Assembly (NCBI GenBank): GCA_002308095.1
Contig: DBUV01000024.1
Span: 1 to 21,025, forward strand
DNA from: Acidimicrobiia bacterium UBA1281
GTDB lineage: Bacteria > Actinomycetota > Acidimicrobiia > Actinomarinales > Actinomarinaceae
DNA length: 21,025 bases
Direction of reading: 5' to 3'
The position numbers and the translations under genes were made by a program. This document shows positions 7,713 through 16,051 of this stretch, piece by piece (within the stretch, counting starts at the first letter, position 1; each line of letters opens with the position of its first letter). The notes under the pieces were generated by a model. The model was not told where the DNA came from. It was given only the letters and a program-made list of their open reading frames with translations, and did no database searches.

Positions 7713-8648
7713 ATGGATGGCTATAAAGTAGTTTTAACTCGTAATGGTGTTGAGGAATCTTTTCACGATATAAATATAGTACATTCTAAATCTCCCGAAA
7801 GTTTTGGATATTTTCCACGGTCTGCAATAAAACCTTTCCAGTTAATCCCTCTTGTACATGAATTACTCAAAAAGAAGATTGAAATAGATTTAAGTGAAAT
7901 AGCTATATTTTGTGCATCTCACTCCGGTGAACTTCACCACACTGAGAAAGTTAAAGCTACTGCCGAAAAATACTCCTTAAACTATGAAGATATATATTGT
8001 GAAAAACAGATACCTTTTCATGGGGAAACATACAAACTGTTAATGCAAAATAATAAAAATTACACAAAACTTCATAACAATTGTTCAGGTAAACATGTTG
8101 GAATGTTACTATTTTGTCAATTATTAGGTTTAAATTCAGAAGATTATCAAAACTTAAGACATCCCTTACAACAAAAAATAGATTTATTTTATAGAGATCT
8201 CTTTGAGGTGGAAGATTTATTTTATGGAATAGACGGTTGCGGCCTTCCTGCTCCATATATAAATAGCAATACTTTCTTGTCTGCTGTAGATAAGTTGAAC
8301 ACATCAAAGCGATATAAAGAATCGTGGATGATTGTATTTAATTCATTCATTTCTCATCCTGAATACACAGCTGGTACGGATAGAGTTGACACAATTCTCA
8401 TGAAGGAAAGCAAAGATGATGTTTTAATTAAAGCTGGTGCTGAAGGTTCAATGTTTTTTACCGATCTTGAGAATAGTACAATTATTAAATGTAAGGATGG
8501 TTCTAAAAGGGGAATTGATATTGCATCTATGTACTATGGTAAAAAATTAGGGTACATTGATAATAAGACGTACAGTAATTTCATCAGGACATTTACTCAC
8601 AACAATCAGAACACTAAGGTTGCAGAGATCGAAATAATAGAAATATAA
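7713..8648 (+). CDS. Type II L-asparaginase, Rhizobium-type family
   Basis: A 311-residue member of the Asparaginase_II family (PF06089; Rhizobium etli AII type), which hydrolyses asparagine to aspartate and ammonia and is unrelated to the E. coli AnsA/AnsB fold. Conserved blocks are all present: FPRSAIKPFQ (34-43), CASHSGE (67-73), HNNCSGKHVGM (121-131), DGCGLPA (174-180), PEYTAGTDRVD (216-226) and KAGAEG (240-245). There is no signal peptide, so it is cytoplasmic. It sits between rnc and smc, where many relatives carry mutM, and has its own extended -10 promoter. Substrate specificity within the family is not certain. Confidence 0.88.
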   Translation: MDGYKVVLTRNGVEESFHDINIVHSKSPESFGYFPRSAIKPFQLIPLVHELLKKKIEIDLSEIAIFCASHSGELHHTEKVKATAEKYSLNYEDIYCEKQIPFHGETYKLLMQNNKNYTKLHNNCSGKHVGMLLFCQLLGLNSEDYQNLRHPLQQKIDLFYRDLFEVEDLFYGIDGCGLPAPYINSNTFLSAVDKLNTSKRYKESWMIVFNSFISHPEYTAGTDRVDTILMKESKDDVLIKAGAEGSMFFTDLENSTIIKCKDGSKRGIDIASMYYGKKLGYIDNKTYSNFIRTFTHNNQNTKVAEIEIIEI

Positions 8649-8679
8649 ACTAAATACTCATAATTTACTGATTTTTTAG

Positions 8680-8701
8680 TATAATTATTGCAACAACAGG
8701 G
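8680..8701 (+). promoter_or_regulatory. -10 box and weak ribosome binding site of smc
   Basis: A perfect TATAAT lies at 8680-8685, 21 bases before the smc ATG, with AGGG at 8698-8701 placed 5 bases from the start codon. The -35 position shows no clear match. A separate promoter here would detach smc and cdd from the upstream operon. Confidence 0.45.
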
Positions 8702-8706
8702 TAACA

Positions 8707-11367
8707 ATGTATTTAAAATCGATAGTCGTAAATGGCTTTAAGTCATTTGCTGAAAGAGTTAATATTGATCTTTCTAACAAGGTCAATGTAGTCGTAGGGC
8801 CAAATGGTTCTGGTAAATCTAACGTAGTTGATGCTATTTCTTGGGTATTAGGGACACAAAGTCCTGGAGCACTGCGTACTAACAAAATGGAAGATGTCAT
8901 TTTTGCAGGTACAGAGAAACTTTCAGAAAAAGGGTTTGCGGAAGTTTATTTAAATTTTGTTGTCGATGCAGATAAATTTAATGGTTCTGAAGAGATTTCT
9001 ATTGGTAGAAAACTTTATCGAGATGGTGCATCCGAATACTTCATGAATGGACTTAACTGTCGGTTATTAGATATACAAGAATTTCTGAGTGACTTAGGTA
9101 TTGGAAAACAGCAACACACCATAATTTCTCAAGGCCAAATTGCAGAAATATTAAATTCAAAACCCGAAGATCACCGAATTACAATAGAAGAAGCGGCAGG
9201 TATTCTTCCTTTTAAACTTAAAAAAGATAAAGCATTGAGACGAATTGAATCTGGCGATAAAGAGATTAAAAGAGCTAAAGATGTTCTTAGAGAAATTAAT
9301 AAGCAATTAAAACCTTTAAAAATTCAAGCTGAACAGGCACAAGCACACGAAAGTCTTAATGTTTCCCTTCTAGAACATAAAACAAATTTAAATATGCTTA
9401 AATATACTATTTTTGACAACAAAGAAAAAGATATATCTATCCAGCTGGATGAAATCACCAATAAATTAAAAAATGTAGTTTCAGCAACTGAAGCTGCAAA
9501 AAAACTTAAATCAAACTTAACATCCGAACTTGGTCAAGGTGTATCTATAAGTTCCCTTTTTAAAGACTATTCCAACAAGCTTTCCACTAAGTCCGAACAA
9601 GTTAAATCTGTAGCCCAAATTGCTACTGAAAGACTAGATAATTTAGAAAGAGAAAGCATCAGAGAAGAACAACGTCTCTCTGATCTTCAGAATAAAGTAC
9701 TTGCAAATACATTAACAATTAATGATCTTTCTAATAAGTTGATAACTAGAAAAGATACACTCACTGACCTTAATCAGAATTTAGAATCTCTAAATAAACA
9801 GATTAATGAAAATAACAAAAATCAATCTGCATCCCTAGAAGTGAACGAAGCAATCCTAGAAAAAGATTTAGATTATCTCAAAGATATAGTTTCTAAACTC
9901 GAGGTCAACCTTTCTGCTTCTGAAGAAACTTTTAATAAGTGGCAACAGGATAAAGAGTCAACCAAATCTCTGCTTGAAAAACATAACTCCTTAATATCTA
10001 ATAAATTTACACTTAAGAGTTCTTTTTCGAAAGTACGCAAAAACATAAACAGTATTATTGATAGGGAAGTAGACACTACAAAGATAAATCTCGATGTATT
10101 AAAACTAGAATACAACAAGAAACTAGATATATTAAATTCAAAAATAGATCAACAAAATATTATTTCCAACAACACATCCTATAAAGAGGAACTTAAAAAC
10201 CAAGAAGTTTCTCTACGCGCTAAGCTAAAGTCGCTTGAAGATGATATAACCTCAAGATCAAATCAATTAGTTTCTGCAGCAGAACAAATAAAGTTTTTAA
10301 CTAATGAAAACTCTGACTTACAACTCACTATCGATGAAATTCACTACGCTCCTGATACAGATTATAAAAATGAACTAGAAAACATTATTGCTGAATCAAC
10401 AAAGTTAATTCAAATTCTAAATACTTCATCAGAATCAATGCTTTCTCAAGCAGATTTGTATGAACAAAAACATGGAAACAAAAATTCTAAAATTTCAGAA
10501 CTTGATGATGAGATAGAATCGTTAAATAAAACTTACATTTCATTAAATGATGAAAAAAGTAACCTTTCTATTCAAAAGGCAGAATATTCATCAGAAAAAG
10601 CCCATCATTATTCGACGCTTGTGAATATGTACGGAATAGAAATGAGACAAATTCAAGGTTTCGATCCAGAACTTCACAATCAAAATGAAATGGAAAATGA
10701 CATAAGAAGTATAGAAGAACAAATTGAAAAAATAGGTGTTGTTAATTATCTAGCTAAAACAGATTACGAACAACTAGATGCACGTCACCAAGAAATATCT
10801 GCTTCGATTGAAGACTTAACTTCATCTAAAAAAGAACTTTTATTGCATATTAAAGAAATAGAAGATGAAATCGAATTTAGAATTGATTCATCATTTAATT
10901 CTATATCAGTTCATTTTGCAGAAATCTTTGAACAGTTATTTCCAGGAGGAAAAGGTTCCCTAGAGTTAACGAATAAAGAAAATCTATTGGAAACTGGAAT
11001 TGAAATTAATGTTCAGCCTAAAGGTAAAAAAGTTAAAAAACTTAGTTTATTGTCAGGTGGAGAAAGATCTTTAGCCGCTATTGCTTTCCTTTTTGCTATC
11101 TTCAAATCATTTCCTTCACCTTTCTACATACTAGATGAAGTCGAAGCAGCATTAGATGATGCAAACCTTCACAGAATGATTAATTTATTAAATTATGTCA
11201 AAGATGATGCTCAATTTATAATTGTTACCCACCAACAACAAACGATGCATGCTGGAGATATATTATACGGAGTTACAATGGAGCCTGGTTCAGGGTCAAG
11301 AATATTTATAAAAACAAAATCTGAATTTGAAAATCTAATTGCAAATGAAAGTAATATCGATGAATGA
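8707..11367 (+). CDS. smc: Chromosome-partition SMC protein, short and apparently hingeless
   Basis: A condensin-type SMC ATPase for chromosome compaction. The N-terminal head has MYLKSIVVNGFKSF and Walker A GPNGSGKSN (31-39); the C-terminal head has LSGGERS (782-788), Walker B YILDEVEAALDD (807-818) and the H-loop IVTH (839-842). All ATPase residues are intact. At 886 residues it is about 300 shorter than usual SMC (near 1,190). Between them lies only coiled coil: residues 279-589 contain no glycine, and the only cysteine is in the N-terminal head, so neither the glycine-rich SMC hinge nor a Rad50 CxxC hook is visible. The turn probably lies near 430-460. It is one uninterrupted frame. ScpA and ScpB are not in the window. 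Confidence 0.92.
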   Translation: MYLKSIVVNGFKSFAERVNIDLSNKVNVVVGPNGSGKSNVVDAISWVLGTQSPGALRTNKMEDVIFAGTEKLSEKGFAEVYLNFVVDADKFNGSEEISIGRKLYRDGASEYFMNGLNCRLLDIQEFLSDLGIGKQQHTIISQGQIAEILNSKPEDHRITIEEAAGILPFKLKKDKALRRIESGDKEIKRAKDVLREINKQLKPLKIQAEQAQAHESLNVSLLEHKTNLNMLKYTIFDNKEKDISIQLDEITNKLKNVVSATEAAKKLKSNLTSELGQGVSISSLFKDYSNKLSTKSEQVKSVAQIATERLDNLERESIREEQRLSDLQNKVLANTLTINDLSNKLITRKDTLTDLNQNLESLNKQINENNKNQSASLEVNEAILEKDLDYLKDIVSKLEVNLSASEETFNKWQQDKESTKSLLEKHNSLISNKFTLKSSFSKVRKNINSIIDREVDTTKINLDVLKLEYNKKLDILNSKIDQQNIISNNTSYKEELKNQEVSLRAKLKSLEDDITSRSNQLVSAAEQIKFLTNENSDLQLTIDEIHYAPDTDYKNELENIIAESTKLIQILNTSSESMLSQADLYEQKHGNKNSKISELDDEIESLNKTYISLNDEKSNLSIQKAEYSSEKAHHYSTLVNMYGIEMRQIQGFDPELHNQNEMENDIRSIEEQIEKIGVVNYLAKTDYEQLDARHQEISASIEDLTSSKKELLLHIKEIEDEIEFRIDSSFNSISVHFAEIFEQLFPGGKGSLELTNKENLLETGIEINVQPKGKKVKKLSLLSGGERSLAAIAFLFAIFKSFPSPFYILDEVEAALDDANLHRMINLLNYVKDDAQFIIVTHQQQTMHAGDILYGVTMEPGSGSRIFIKTKSEFENLIANESNIDE

Positions 11368-11758
11368 TTCTGATAATAATCTTGCTAAATTAGCTGAAGA
11401 TATTGCAAAGACTGCATATGCGCCTTATTCTAAATTTCGTGTAGGTGCTGCACTAATTACAAGTAGTGGGAATATCTATACCGGTTGCAATATAGAAAAT
11501 GCTTCTTATCCAGCAACAGTTTGTGCAGAAGATGTTGCCGTATTTAAAGCCATCTCTGAAGGAGAAACAAAAATAGAAACCTTAGCTGTTGCTTGCATAG
11601 ATGCAGACGAACATCCAATATTTCCTTGCGGAGTTTCAAGACAACGTATGTCTGAGTTTGGTACTGAAAATGTTATTGTCGTTCATAAGGGTGAATCTAA
11701 AAAATATACATTTGAGGAAGTGCTTCCCTTTGACAATAAAATTAAATTTACTGATTAA
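11360..11758 (+). CDS. cdd: Cytidine deaminase with altered zinc site
   Basis: A tetrameric-type cytidine deaminase (about 132 residues), which converts cytidine and deoxycytidine to uridines in pyrimidine salvage. It has AYAPYSKFRVGAAL, GCNIENASYPATVCAE (first zinc Cys and catalytic Glu), and a second zinc motif that reads PCGVSRQ instead of PCxxCRQ: the third zinc ligand is serine (codon TCA). The Arg that usually follows CAE is also replaced by Asp. The ATG at 11360 is chosen because it gives the standard length and an 8-base overlap with smc; TTG 11339 and ATG 11345 are in-frame alternatives. Its stop overlaps that of etfA on the other strand. Activity is uncertain. Confidence 0.85.
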   Translation: MNDSDNNLAKLAEDIAKTAYAPYSKFRVGAALITSSGNIYTGCNIENASYPATVCAEDVAVFKAISEGETKIETLAVACIDADEHPIFPCGVSRQRMSEFGTENVIVVHKGESKKYTFEEVLPFDNKIKFTD

Positions 11759-12678
11759 AGATTTTCTATTAATTTTGGAATAATACTTAAAGTATCCCCA
11801 ACAATACCCAAATCAGCAATTTGAAATATAGGTGCCTCTTCGTCCTTATTAATAGCAATTATAAACTTAGAATCTTTCATTCCTACCTGATGCTGAGTTG
11901 CTCCTGAAATTCCACAAGCTATGTATACATCAGGTTTTACTGTTTTACCAGTTTGCCCAACTTGTTGCGAGTAGGGCATCCAGCCAGCATCAACAATAGC
12001 TCTTGTTCCACCAATAGCTGCATTTAATTTTGATGCCAGTTCATTTATATATTTTAGATTATCAACATCAACCATTCCTCTACCTGCAGAAATTACAATT
12101 TTTGAATCCTCTAGTTGTGGGCCAGATTTTTCTTCTACAAAAATATCATGTACGTCAACAGTAAGATCATTATTTTCAATTGTTAAAGTTGTGAAGTTAT
12201 TGTTTAATGCAACATCTACAGGTTCAAAAGATTTTGGTCTTACTATAAGTATTTTTACTTTGGAGGTCACATTTGTATAGTATTCACTTTCACCACCATC
12301 TATAGAATTAGTAGTTGTGATTATAGAGTCATTAACTTCGAAATTTATAACATTAGATACTGGACTTGAATTTAGATCAACTGAGAGGAAGCCCGATATG
12401 TCTCTTCCTACGTATGTAGATGAAGCTAGAACAAGCTCTATCCCATCAGAATTTATTTTTTCAGATATTTTGTCCGCCACACCTGAAAGTGACAATGCAT
12501 CAGGATTTACTTTAATGTATGTTACGTCAAACGAATCTGATCCAATTGATGGCCCTTCTTCAGAGCCAATAACTACTAAGTTAAACTCTAAACTGTTTTC
12601 TTGGAGTTTAGAGATGATTTCAAGAGTGCCTGCTGAGAGGCTTCCATTGCTAACTTCTCCAATTAATAAGGATTTCAT
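11755..12678 (-). CDS. etfA: Electron transfer flavoprotein alpha subunit
   Basis: EtfA (307 residues) pairs with EtfB to carry electrons from acyl-CoA and related dehydrogenases to the respiratory chain. The C-terminal FAD-binding domain is clear: SAGRGM near 197-202, GGTRAIVDAGWMP (223-235), QVGQTGKTVKPDVYIACGISGA (starting near 240), and INKDEEAPIF near 277. The N-terminal domain (1-180) is more divergent. Its ATG overlaps the etfB stop by four bases (12675-12678). The 3' end overlaps cdd tail to tail by four bases. Confidence 0.95.
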   Translation of the reverse strand: MKSLLIGEVSNGSLSAGTLEIISKLQENSLEFNLVVIGSEEGPSIGSDSFDVTYIKVNPDALSLSGVADKISEKINSDGIELVLASSTYVGRDISGFLSVDLNSSPVSNVINFEVNDSIITTTNSIDGGESEYYTNVTSKVKILIVRPKSFEPVDVALNNNFTTLTIENNDLTVDVHDIFVEEKSGPQLEDSKIVISAGRGMVDVDNLKYINELASKLNAAIGGTRAIVDAGWMPYSQQVGQTGKTVKPDVYIACGISGATQHQVGMKDSKFIIAINKDEEAPIFQIADLGIVGDTLSIIPKLIENL

Positions 12679-13424
12679 ATTGCTTTTATTTCTTTCAATT
12701 TTTCAATAATTAGAGTGAAGCCATCACCTTCATCAACATGTTTTTCACCACTTTTTTCAGAAGATATTGATTTAATTTCAACGAATTCTTGATTTTGTTC
12801 TGCTGTAAACTCTAAAGCTGATAATTCTACAACTTCAACTTCTTTTGATTTTGCTGCCATAATATCTTTAAAGTTTGGATATCTTGGTTCTACACCGCTA
12901 GCTGTGACAGAAATAACACACTTGTCTGGCATTACTACTTTTTCAGAACCTGTAATAGTTTGTCTAGTTAAAACAATTTGTTCACCTATGTCTATTCCCT
13001 TTACATATGAAACGCATGGTAGATTAAGGTATCTAGAAACTTGTTGAGGTACAACTCCTGAATAACCATCTGAAGATTCAGTCCCAAAAATAACTACATC
13101 TGCTTCAGCAATTTTAGCTATTCCACTTAAAATATTTGATGTCATGAGTGAGTTTGAATTTTCAAGGGCAGGATCTTCAATAACAAGTGCTTTGTCCGCG
13201 CCCATCTGGAGAGCTTGTTGAATACCTTTTTGTGTTCCTAGTTTCCCCATACTGATGACTGTTACTTCTGCATCAAATTTTTCTTTAAGTTGTAATGCAA
13301 CTTCTATTCCATACCTATCTGTATCATCTAAAACTTGTTCGTCTGGTCTTGCAATATTTCCGCCGTCATAAGTTACAGTTATTGCGGGGTCAGGTATTTG
13401 TTTGGCACATACTGCAATTTTCAT
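12675..13424 (-). CDS. etfB: Electron transfer flavoprotein beta subunit
   Basis: EtfB (249 residues) begins MKIAVCAKQIPDPAITV, the family start. The AMP-binding and core regions are typical: DRYGIEVALQLKE near 43-55, GADKALVIED near 84-93, and a SDGYSGVVPQQVSRYL block near 120-140. An upstream in-frame ATG at 13451 would add nine unconserved residues, so the start at 13424 is preferred. A minus-strand TAGAAT at 13438-13433 stands 8 bases before this ATG, suggesting leaderless transcription. etfB lies 49 bases after deoB and is followed by etfA with a four-base overlap. Confidence 0.95.
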   Translation of the reverse strand: MKIAVCAKQIPDPAITVTYDGGNIARPDEQVLDDTDRYGIEVALQLKEKFDAEVTVISMGKLGTQKGIQQALQMGADKALVIEDPALENSNSLMTSNILSGIAKIAEADVVIFGTESSDGYSGVVPQQVSRYLNLPCVSYVKGIDIGEQIVLTRQTITGSEKVVMPDKCVISVTASGVEPRYPNFKDIMAAKSKEVEVVELSALEFTAEQNQEFVEIKSISSEKSGEKHVDEGDGFTLIIEKLKEIKAI

Positions 13425-13432
13425 ATTTTCAT

Positions 13433-13438
13433 ATTCTA
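13433..13438 (-). promoter_or_regulatory. Candidate leaderless -10 box of etfB
   Basis: On the minus strand TAGAAT (13438-13433) is followed after 8 bases by the etfB ATG. The same spacing is seen between the extended -10 and ATG of the asparaginase gene. The -35 region is poor. AT-rich sequence makes chance matches common, so this is tentative. Confidence 0.4.
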
Positions 13439-13473
13439 ATAAATGTTTCAATAATAGATAAACAGATTTTTGT

Positions 13474-14643
13474 TTATTTATTGACTACAGTTTTAAAAAA
13501 TGAAGTACCATCATCAAAAATATCAGGAATATCAAAAAAGTCACATATAGTTGAAGCGATATCAGCAAATGAAGATCTTTCACCTATATTTATTCCTTCA
13601 AGAGTAGTTGTATAGGCCACTAGTGGCACAAATTCTCTTGAATGGTCGGTTTTACCATCTGTAGGATCTGTTCCATGGTCACCAGTAATTATTAGTAAGT
13701 CTTCGTCTTGTAAATTATTAAGTAATTTATCTAACCCTGAATCAATAATCTTTAATCCTTCATAATAACCCTTAGGATCTTCTCTGTGTCCGTAAACCAT
13801 ATCAAGGTCCACTAGGTTTATAAAGTAAAAATCATATTTTGGTTCTTTTAATAGATTATTTAATTTGTCCAAACCGTCCAAATCACCTTCTGTATGGATT
13901 GATTCATTAAGAAATTCGTGGCCAAATAAATCACTAATTTTACCAACACCAAAGTTTTTATACCCATGGCTACTTAAATGACTTAAAATAGTATTACCAG
14001 GGGGAGTAATTCCAAAATCTTTTCTATCGTATGTTCTTACAAAGTTATTAACTTCACCTTTAAAAGGTCTTGCGATAACTCTTCCAATATTGAATTTATT
14101 ACAGACTTTTCTTGCAATCATTGAAACTTCATATAATTCTTTAAGACTCAACACATCTTCATGTGCTGCAATTTGAAAGACTGAATCACCTGATGTATAT
14201 AGTATTAATGCCCCTGTCTCAAGATGTTCTTGTCCAAGTCTATTAATGATTTCTGTACCTGATGCGTGACAATTTCCAATAAATTTATACCCTGTCAACT
14301 TTTCTACTTCTGAAACAATTTCTAAAGGGAATCCCTCCGGGAATACGTTAAATGCTTCATTTGTAACTAGCCCTGCAATTTCCCAGTGTCCAGTCGTAGA
14401 GTCGTTACCTAATGATTTTTCTGCAAGTCTTCCAACAACTCCACTAAAGTTTTCTGACTTTACTCCAGAAATATCTGTCATTTGTCCAAAACCTAATCTA
14501 TCAAATGTTGGTAAATTTAAAGGACCTACAGCTTTAGAAACATTACCAAAAGTGTTTGCACCTTCATCACCATATTCTTTCGCATCAGGTGCTTCACCTA
14601 CACCAAGTGAATCAATAACTAGAAGTACACATTTTTTAGTCAT
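13474..14643 (-). CDS. deoB: Phosphopentomutase
   Basis: DeoB interconverts (deoxy)ribose 1-phosphate and 5-phosphate, linking nucleoside breakdown to the pentose phosphate pathway. The 389-residue, alkaline-phosphatase-superfamily product has metal ligands at the start (VIDSLGVGEAPD, D11), the phosphothreonine motif TTGHWE (84-89, T85), LVDLDMVYGHR (277-287), and ITGDHGTDPT with TDHSRE (319-337). It starts 6 bases after the upp stop, forming a salvage operon with it. Confidence 0.96.
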   Translation of the reverse strand: MTKKCVLLVIDSLGVGEAPDAKEYGDEGANTFGNVSKAVGPLNLPTFDRLGFGQMTDISGVKSENFSGVVGRLAEKSLGNDSTTGHWEIAGLVTNEAFNVFPEGFPLEIVSEVEKLTGYKFIGNCHASGTEIINRLGQEHLETGALILYTSGDSVFQIAAHEDVLSLKELYEVSMIARKVCNKFNIGRVIARPFKGEVNNFVRTYDRKDFGITPPGNTILSHLSSHGYKNFGVGKISDLFGHEFLNESIHTEGDLDGLDKLNNLLKEPKYDFYFINLVDLDMVYGHREDPKGYYEGLKIIDSGLDKLLNNLQDEDLLIITGDHGTDPTDGKTDHSREFVPLVAYTTTLEGINIGERSSFADIASTICDFFDIPDIFDDGTSFFKTVVNK

Positions 14644-14649
14644 TTTGTT

Positions 14650-15270
14650 TTAAACTGTTCCAAACAGTCGATCACCCATATCTCCAAGACCTGGAACTAT
14701 GTAAAAATTTTCATTTAACTTTTCATCAATAGATGCAGTTAACAATGTAATGTCAGGATGTTTTTCTGAAATGAACTTTATACCCTCTGGAGATGAAATA
14801 ACAGTTAATGCGTATATTTTTCTTGGGCTATATTTTTTAACTGTGTCTATAGCAAAAGATAAGGATCCACCTGTTGCTAACATTGGCTCAAGTATAAATA
14901 TATCTTTATCTTTGACTTCTGGCAGATTTTCATAATAATTTTCTGGTTCAGCAGTTTCTTCATTACGCTGTACTCCAATGTAGCCAAATGTCATGTTAGG
15001 TATTAAATCTTTGGGACCATCTATTAATCCCAGGCCTGCTCTTAATACTGAAATAGCAACTGTGTTTGAAGTTAATTCTTTCCCTTTTGTCTCCACTAGA
15101 GGTGTATTAATTTGTTTATCTTTTAGGTCTAATTCTTTAGTAGCTTCAATAATTAACAAATACGACAACTTAGATGCAGCTAGTCTGAATGTCTCAAAGG
15201 TGGTATTTTTGTCTCTTAAAATAGTCAAATAATGTTGTGAAAGTGGGTGTTCTAGTTCAATAATTTCCAT
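14650..15270 (-). CDS. upp: Uracil phosphoribosyltransferase
   Basis: Upp makes UMP from uracil and PRPP. The 206-residue product is of standard length. SVLRAGLGL lies at 74-82, the PRPP loop EPMLATGGS at 128-136 (usually DPMLATGGS, so the first acid is Glu rather than Asp), and the uracil-binding C-terminus PGLGDMGDRLFGT at 193-205. It is first in an operon with deoB and diverges from rpsP. A minus-strand TACTCT at 15283-15278, 7 bases before the ATG, could be a leaderless -10 box. Confidence 0.96.
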   Translation of the reverse strand: MEIIELEHPLSQHYLTILRDKNTTFETFRLAASKLSYLLIIEATKELDLKDKQINTPLVETKGKELTSNTVAISVLRAGLGLIDGPKDLIPNMTFGYIGVQRNEETAEPENYYENLPEVKDKDIFILEPMLATGGSLSFAIDTVKKYSPRKIYALTVISSPEGIKFISEKHPDITLLTASIDEKLNENFYIVPGLGDMGDRLFGTV

Positions 15271-15398
15271 TAAAGATAGAGTAGTTAATTTTTAAAATGA
15301 TTTCTACCTTTATTATTTTAAAGATATATTATTAAATCTGACTGTTTAAGATGCAGTTAAAGTAATATAGAATTTCGTAATTAATAAGGAAATACAAT
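15271..15398. promoter_or_regulatory. Divergent promoter region between upp and rpsP
   Basis: This 128-base gap, the longest in the window, lies between divergent genes. For rpsP a TAGAAT -10 box is at 15368-15373, with a weak TTTAAG -35 at 15345-15350 (17-base spacer) and an AAGGA Shine-Dalgarno at 15386-15390, 8 bases from the ATG. For upp the best candidate is TACTCT on the minus strand at 15283-15278, which would give a leaderless message. No attenuator hairpin or riboswitch is evident. Confidence 0.45.
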
Positions 15399-15797
15399 AT
15401 GGCAGTAAAAATTAGGCTCGCTCAAAGAGGTAAGAAAAAAACTCGTACTTACAGAGTCGTAGTAGCCGATGCTCGCTCACCTCGAGATGGTAAATTTATT
15501 GAAGATTTAGGATTTTATAATCCACATGACAATCCATCTACAGTAGAAATAGACGTAGAAAAAGCAGTTTCATGGCTAGATAAGGGTGCTCAACCATCAG
15601 AACGTGCACAAAAATTACTTGAAATATCTGGAGCGTGGGCACAGTGGAGATCTACTAAAGGTGAAGTTGTATCTATACCTACTCCGCCCGAAACAAAAAT
15701 TAAAAGTAGTTCTAAAGCCAATAATAAAAAAAATGAAGCTGAGGCTGAGGTTGAAGCCGAATCAGCTGACACCAACGAGGGAAGTGAAGAAGAATAA
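15399..15797 (+). CDS. rpsP: 30S ribosomal protein S16 with charged C-terminal tail
   Basis: S16 (132 residues) stabilises the 5' domain of 16S rRNA during 30S assembly. The conserved domain covers 1-90: AVKIRLAQRGKKKTRTYRVV, then DGKFIEDLGFYNPHDNP, and a typical WLDKGAQPSERAQKLL. Beyond it a tail of about 40 residues is low in complexity: lysine and serine rich first (SSSKANNKK), then strongly acidic to the end (EAEAEVEAE, EGSEEE). Such tails are common on actinobacterial S16 and are probably disordered. Its stop shares one base with the start of the KH gene (TAATG). Confidence 0.97.
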   Translation: MAVKIRLAQRGKKKTRTYRVVVADARSPRDGKFIEDLGFYNPHDNPSTVEIDVEKAVSWLDKGAQPSERAQKLLEISGAWAQWRSTKGEVVSIPTPPETKIKSSSKANNKKNEAEAEVEAESADTNEGSEEE

Positions 15798-16051
15798 TGT
15801 CTGAATCAGGAAATATAGTTAAAAATGTAGTTGAGTACATTGTTACCCAAATTGTTGAAAATGAAGATGAGGTTAAAGTCGAAGTTGCTTCGTCAACAGA
15901 TGATAAAGTCGCCATTGAAGTTAGAACTTCATCTAACGATATGGGTCGTGTGATTGGTAAAAGAGGCCGTGTAGCAAGAGCTATTAGAACTGTTGCACAA
16001 GCTGCTGCTGATGAAGAAGGTTTAGATTCATCAGTCGAATTTATTGACTAA
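15797..16051 (+). CDS. khpA: KH-domain RNA-binding protein KhpA
   Basis: An 84-residue single KH domain of the KhpA/YlqC family, a small RNA chaperone encoded between rpsP and rimM in many Gram-positive bacteria. The RNA-binding GxxG loop is GRVIGKRGRVARAIRT near 50-65, followed by the helix AQAAADEEG. The N-terminal part contains VVEYIVTQIVEN. In Firmicutes, KhpA works with KhpB in cell-length and envelope control; no khpB is in this window. It overlaps rimM by 8 bases. Confidence 0.94.
   Translation: MSESGNIVKNVVEYIVTQIVENEDEVKVEVASSTDDKVAIEVRTSSNDMGRVIGKRGRVARAIRTVAQAAADEEGLDSSVEFID

Noticed and set aside
8649..8680. Inverted repeat ACTAAA...TTTAGT after the asparaginase gene
   Set aside because: Six-base arms separated by about 20 bases with no G+C-rich stem; the second arm also runs into the smc -10 box. 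Not convincing as a terminator.
13458..13477. Perfect 7-base inverted repeat (ATAAACA, loop GATTTT, TGTTTAT) at the end of deoB
   Set aside because: It is almost pure A/T, overlaps the deoB stop codon and is not followed by a U-run on the deoB strand; too weak to call a terminator.
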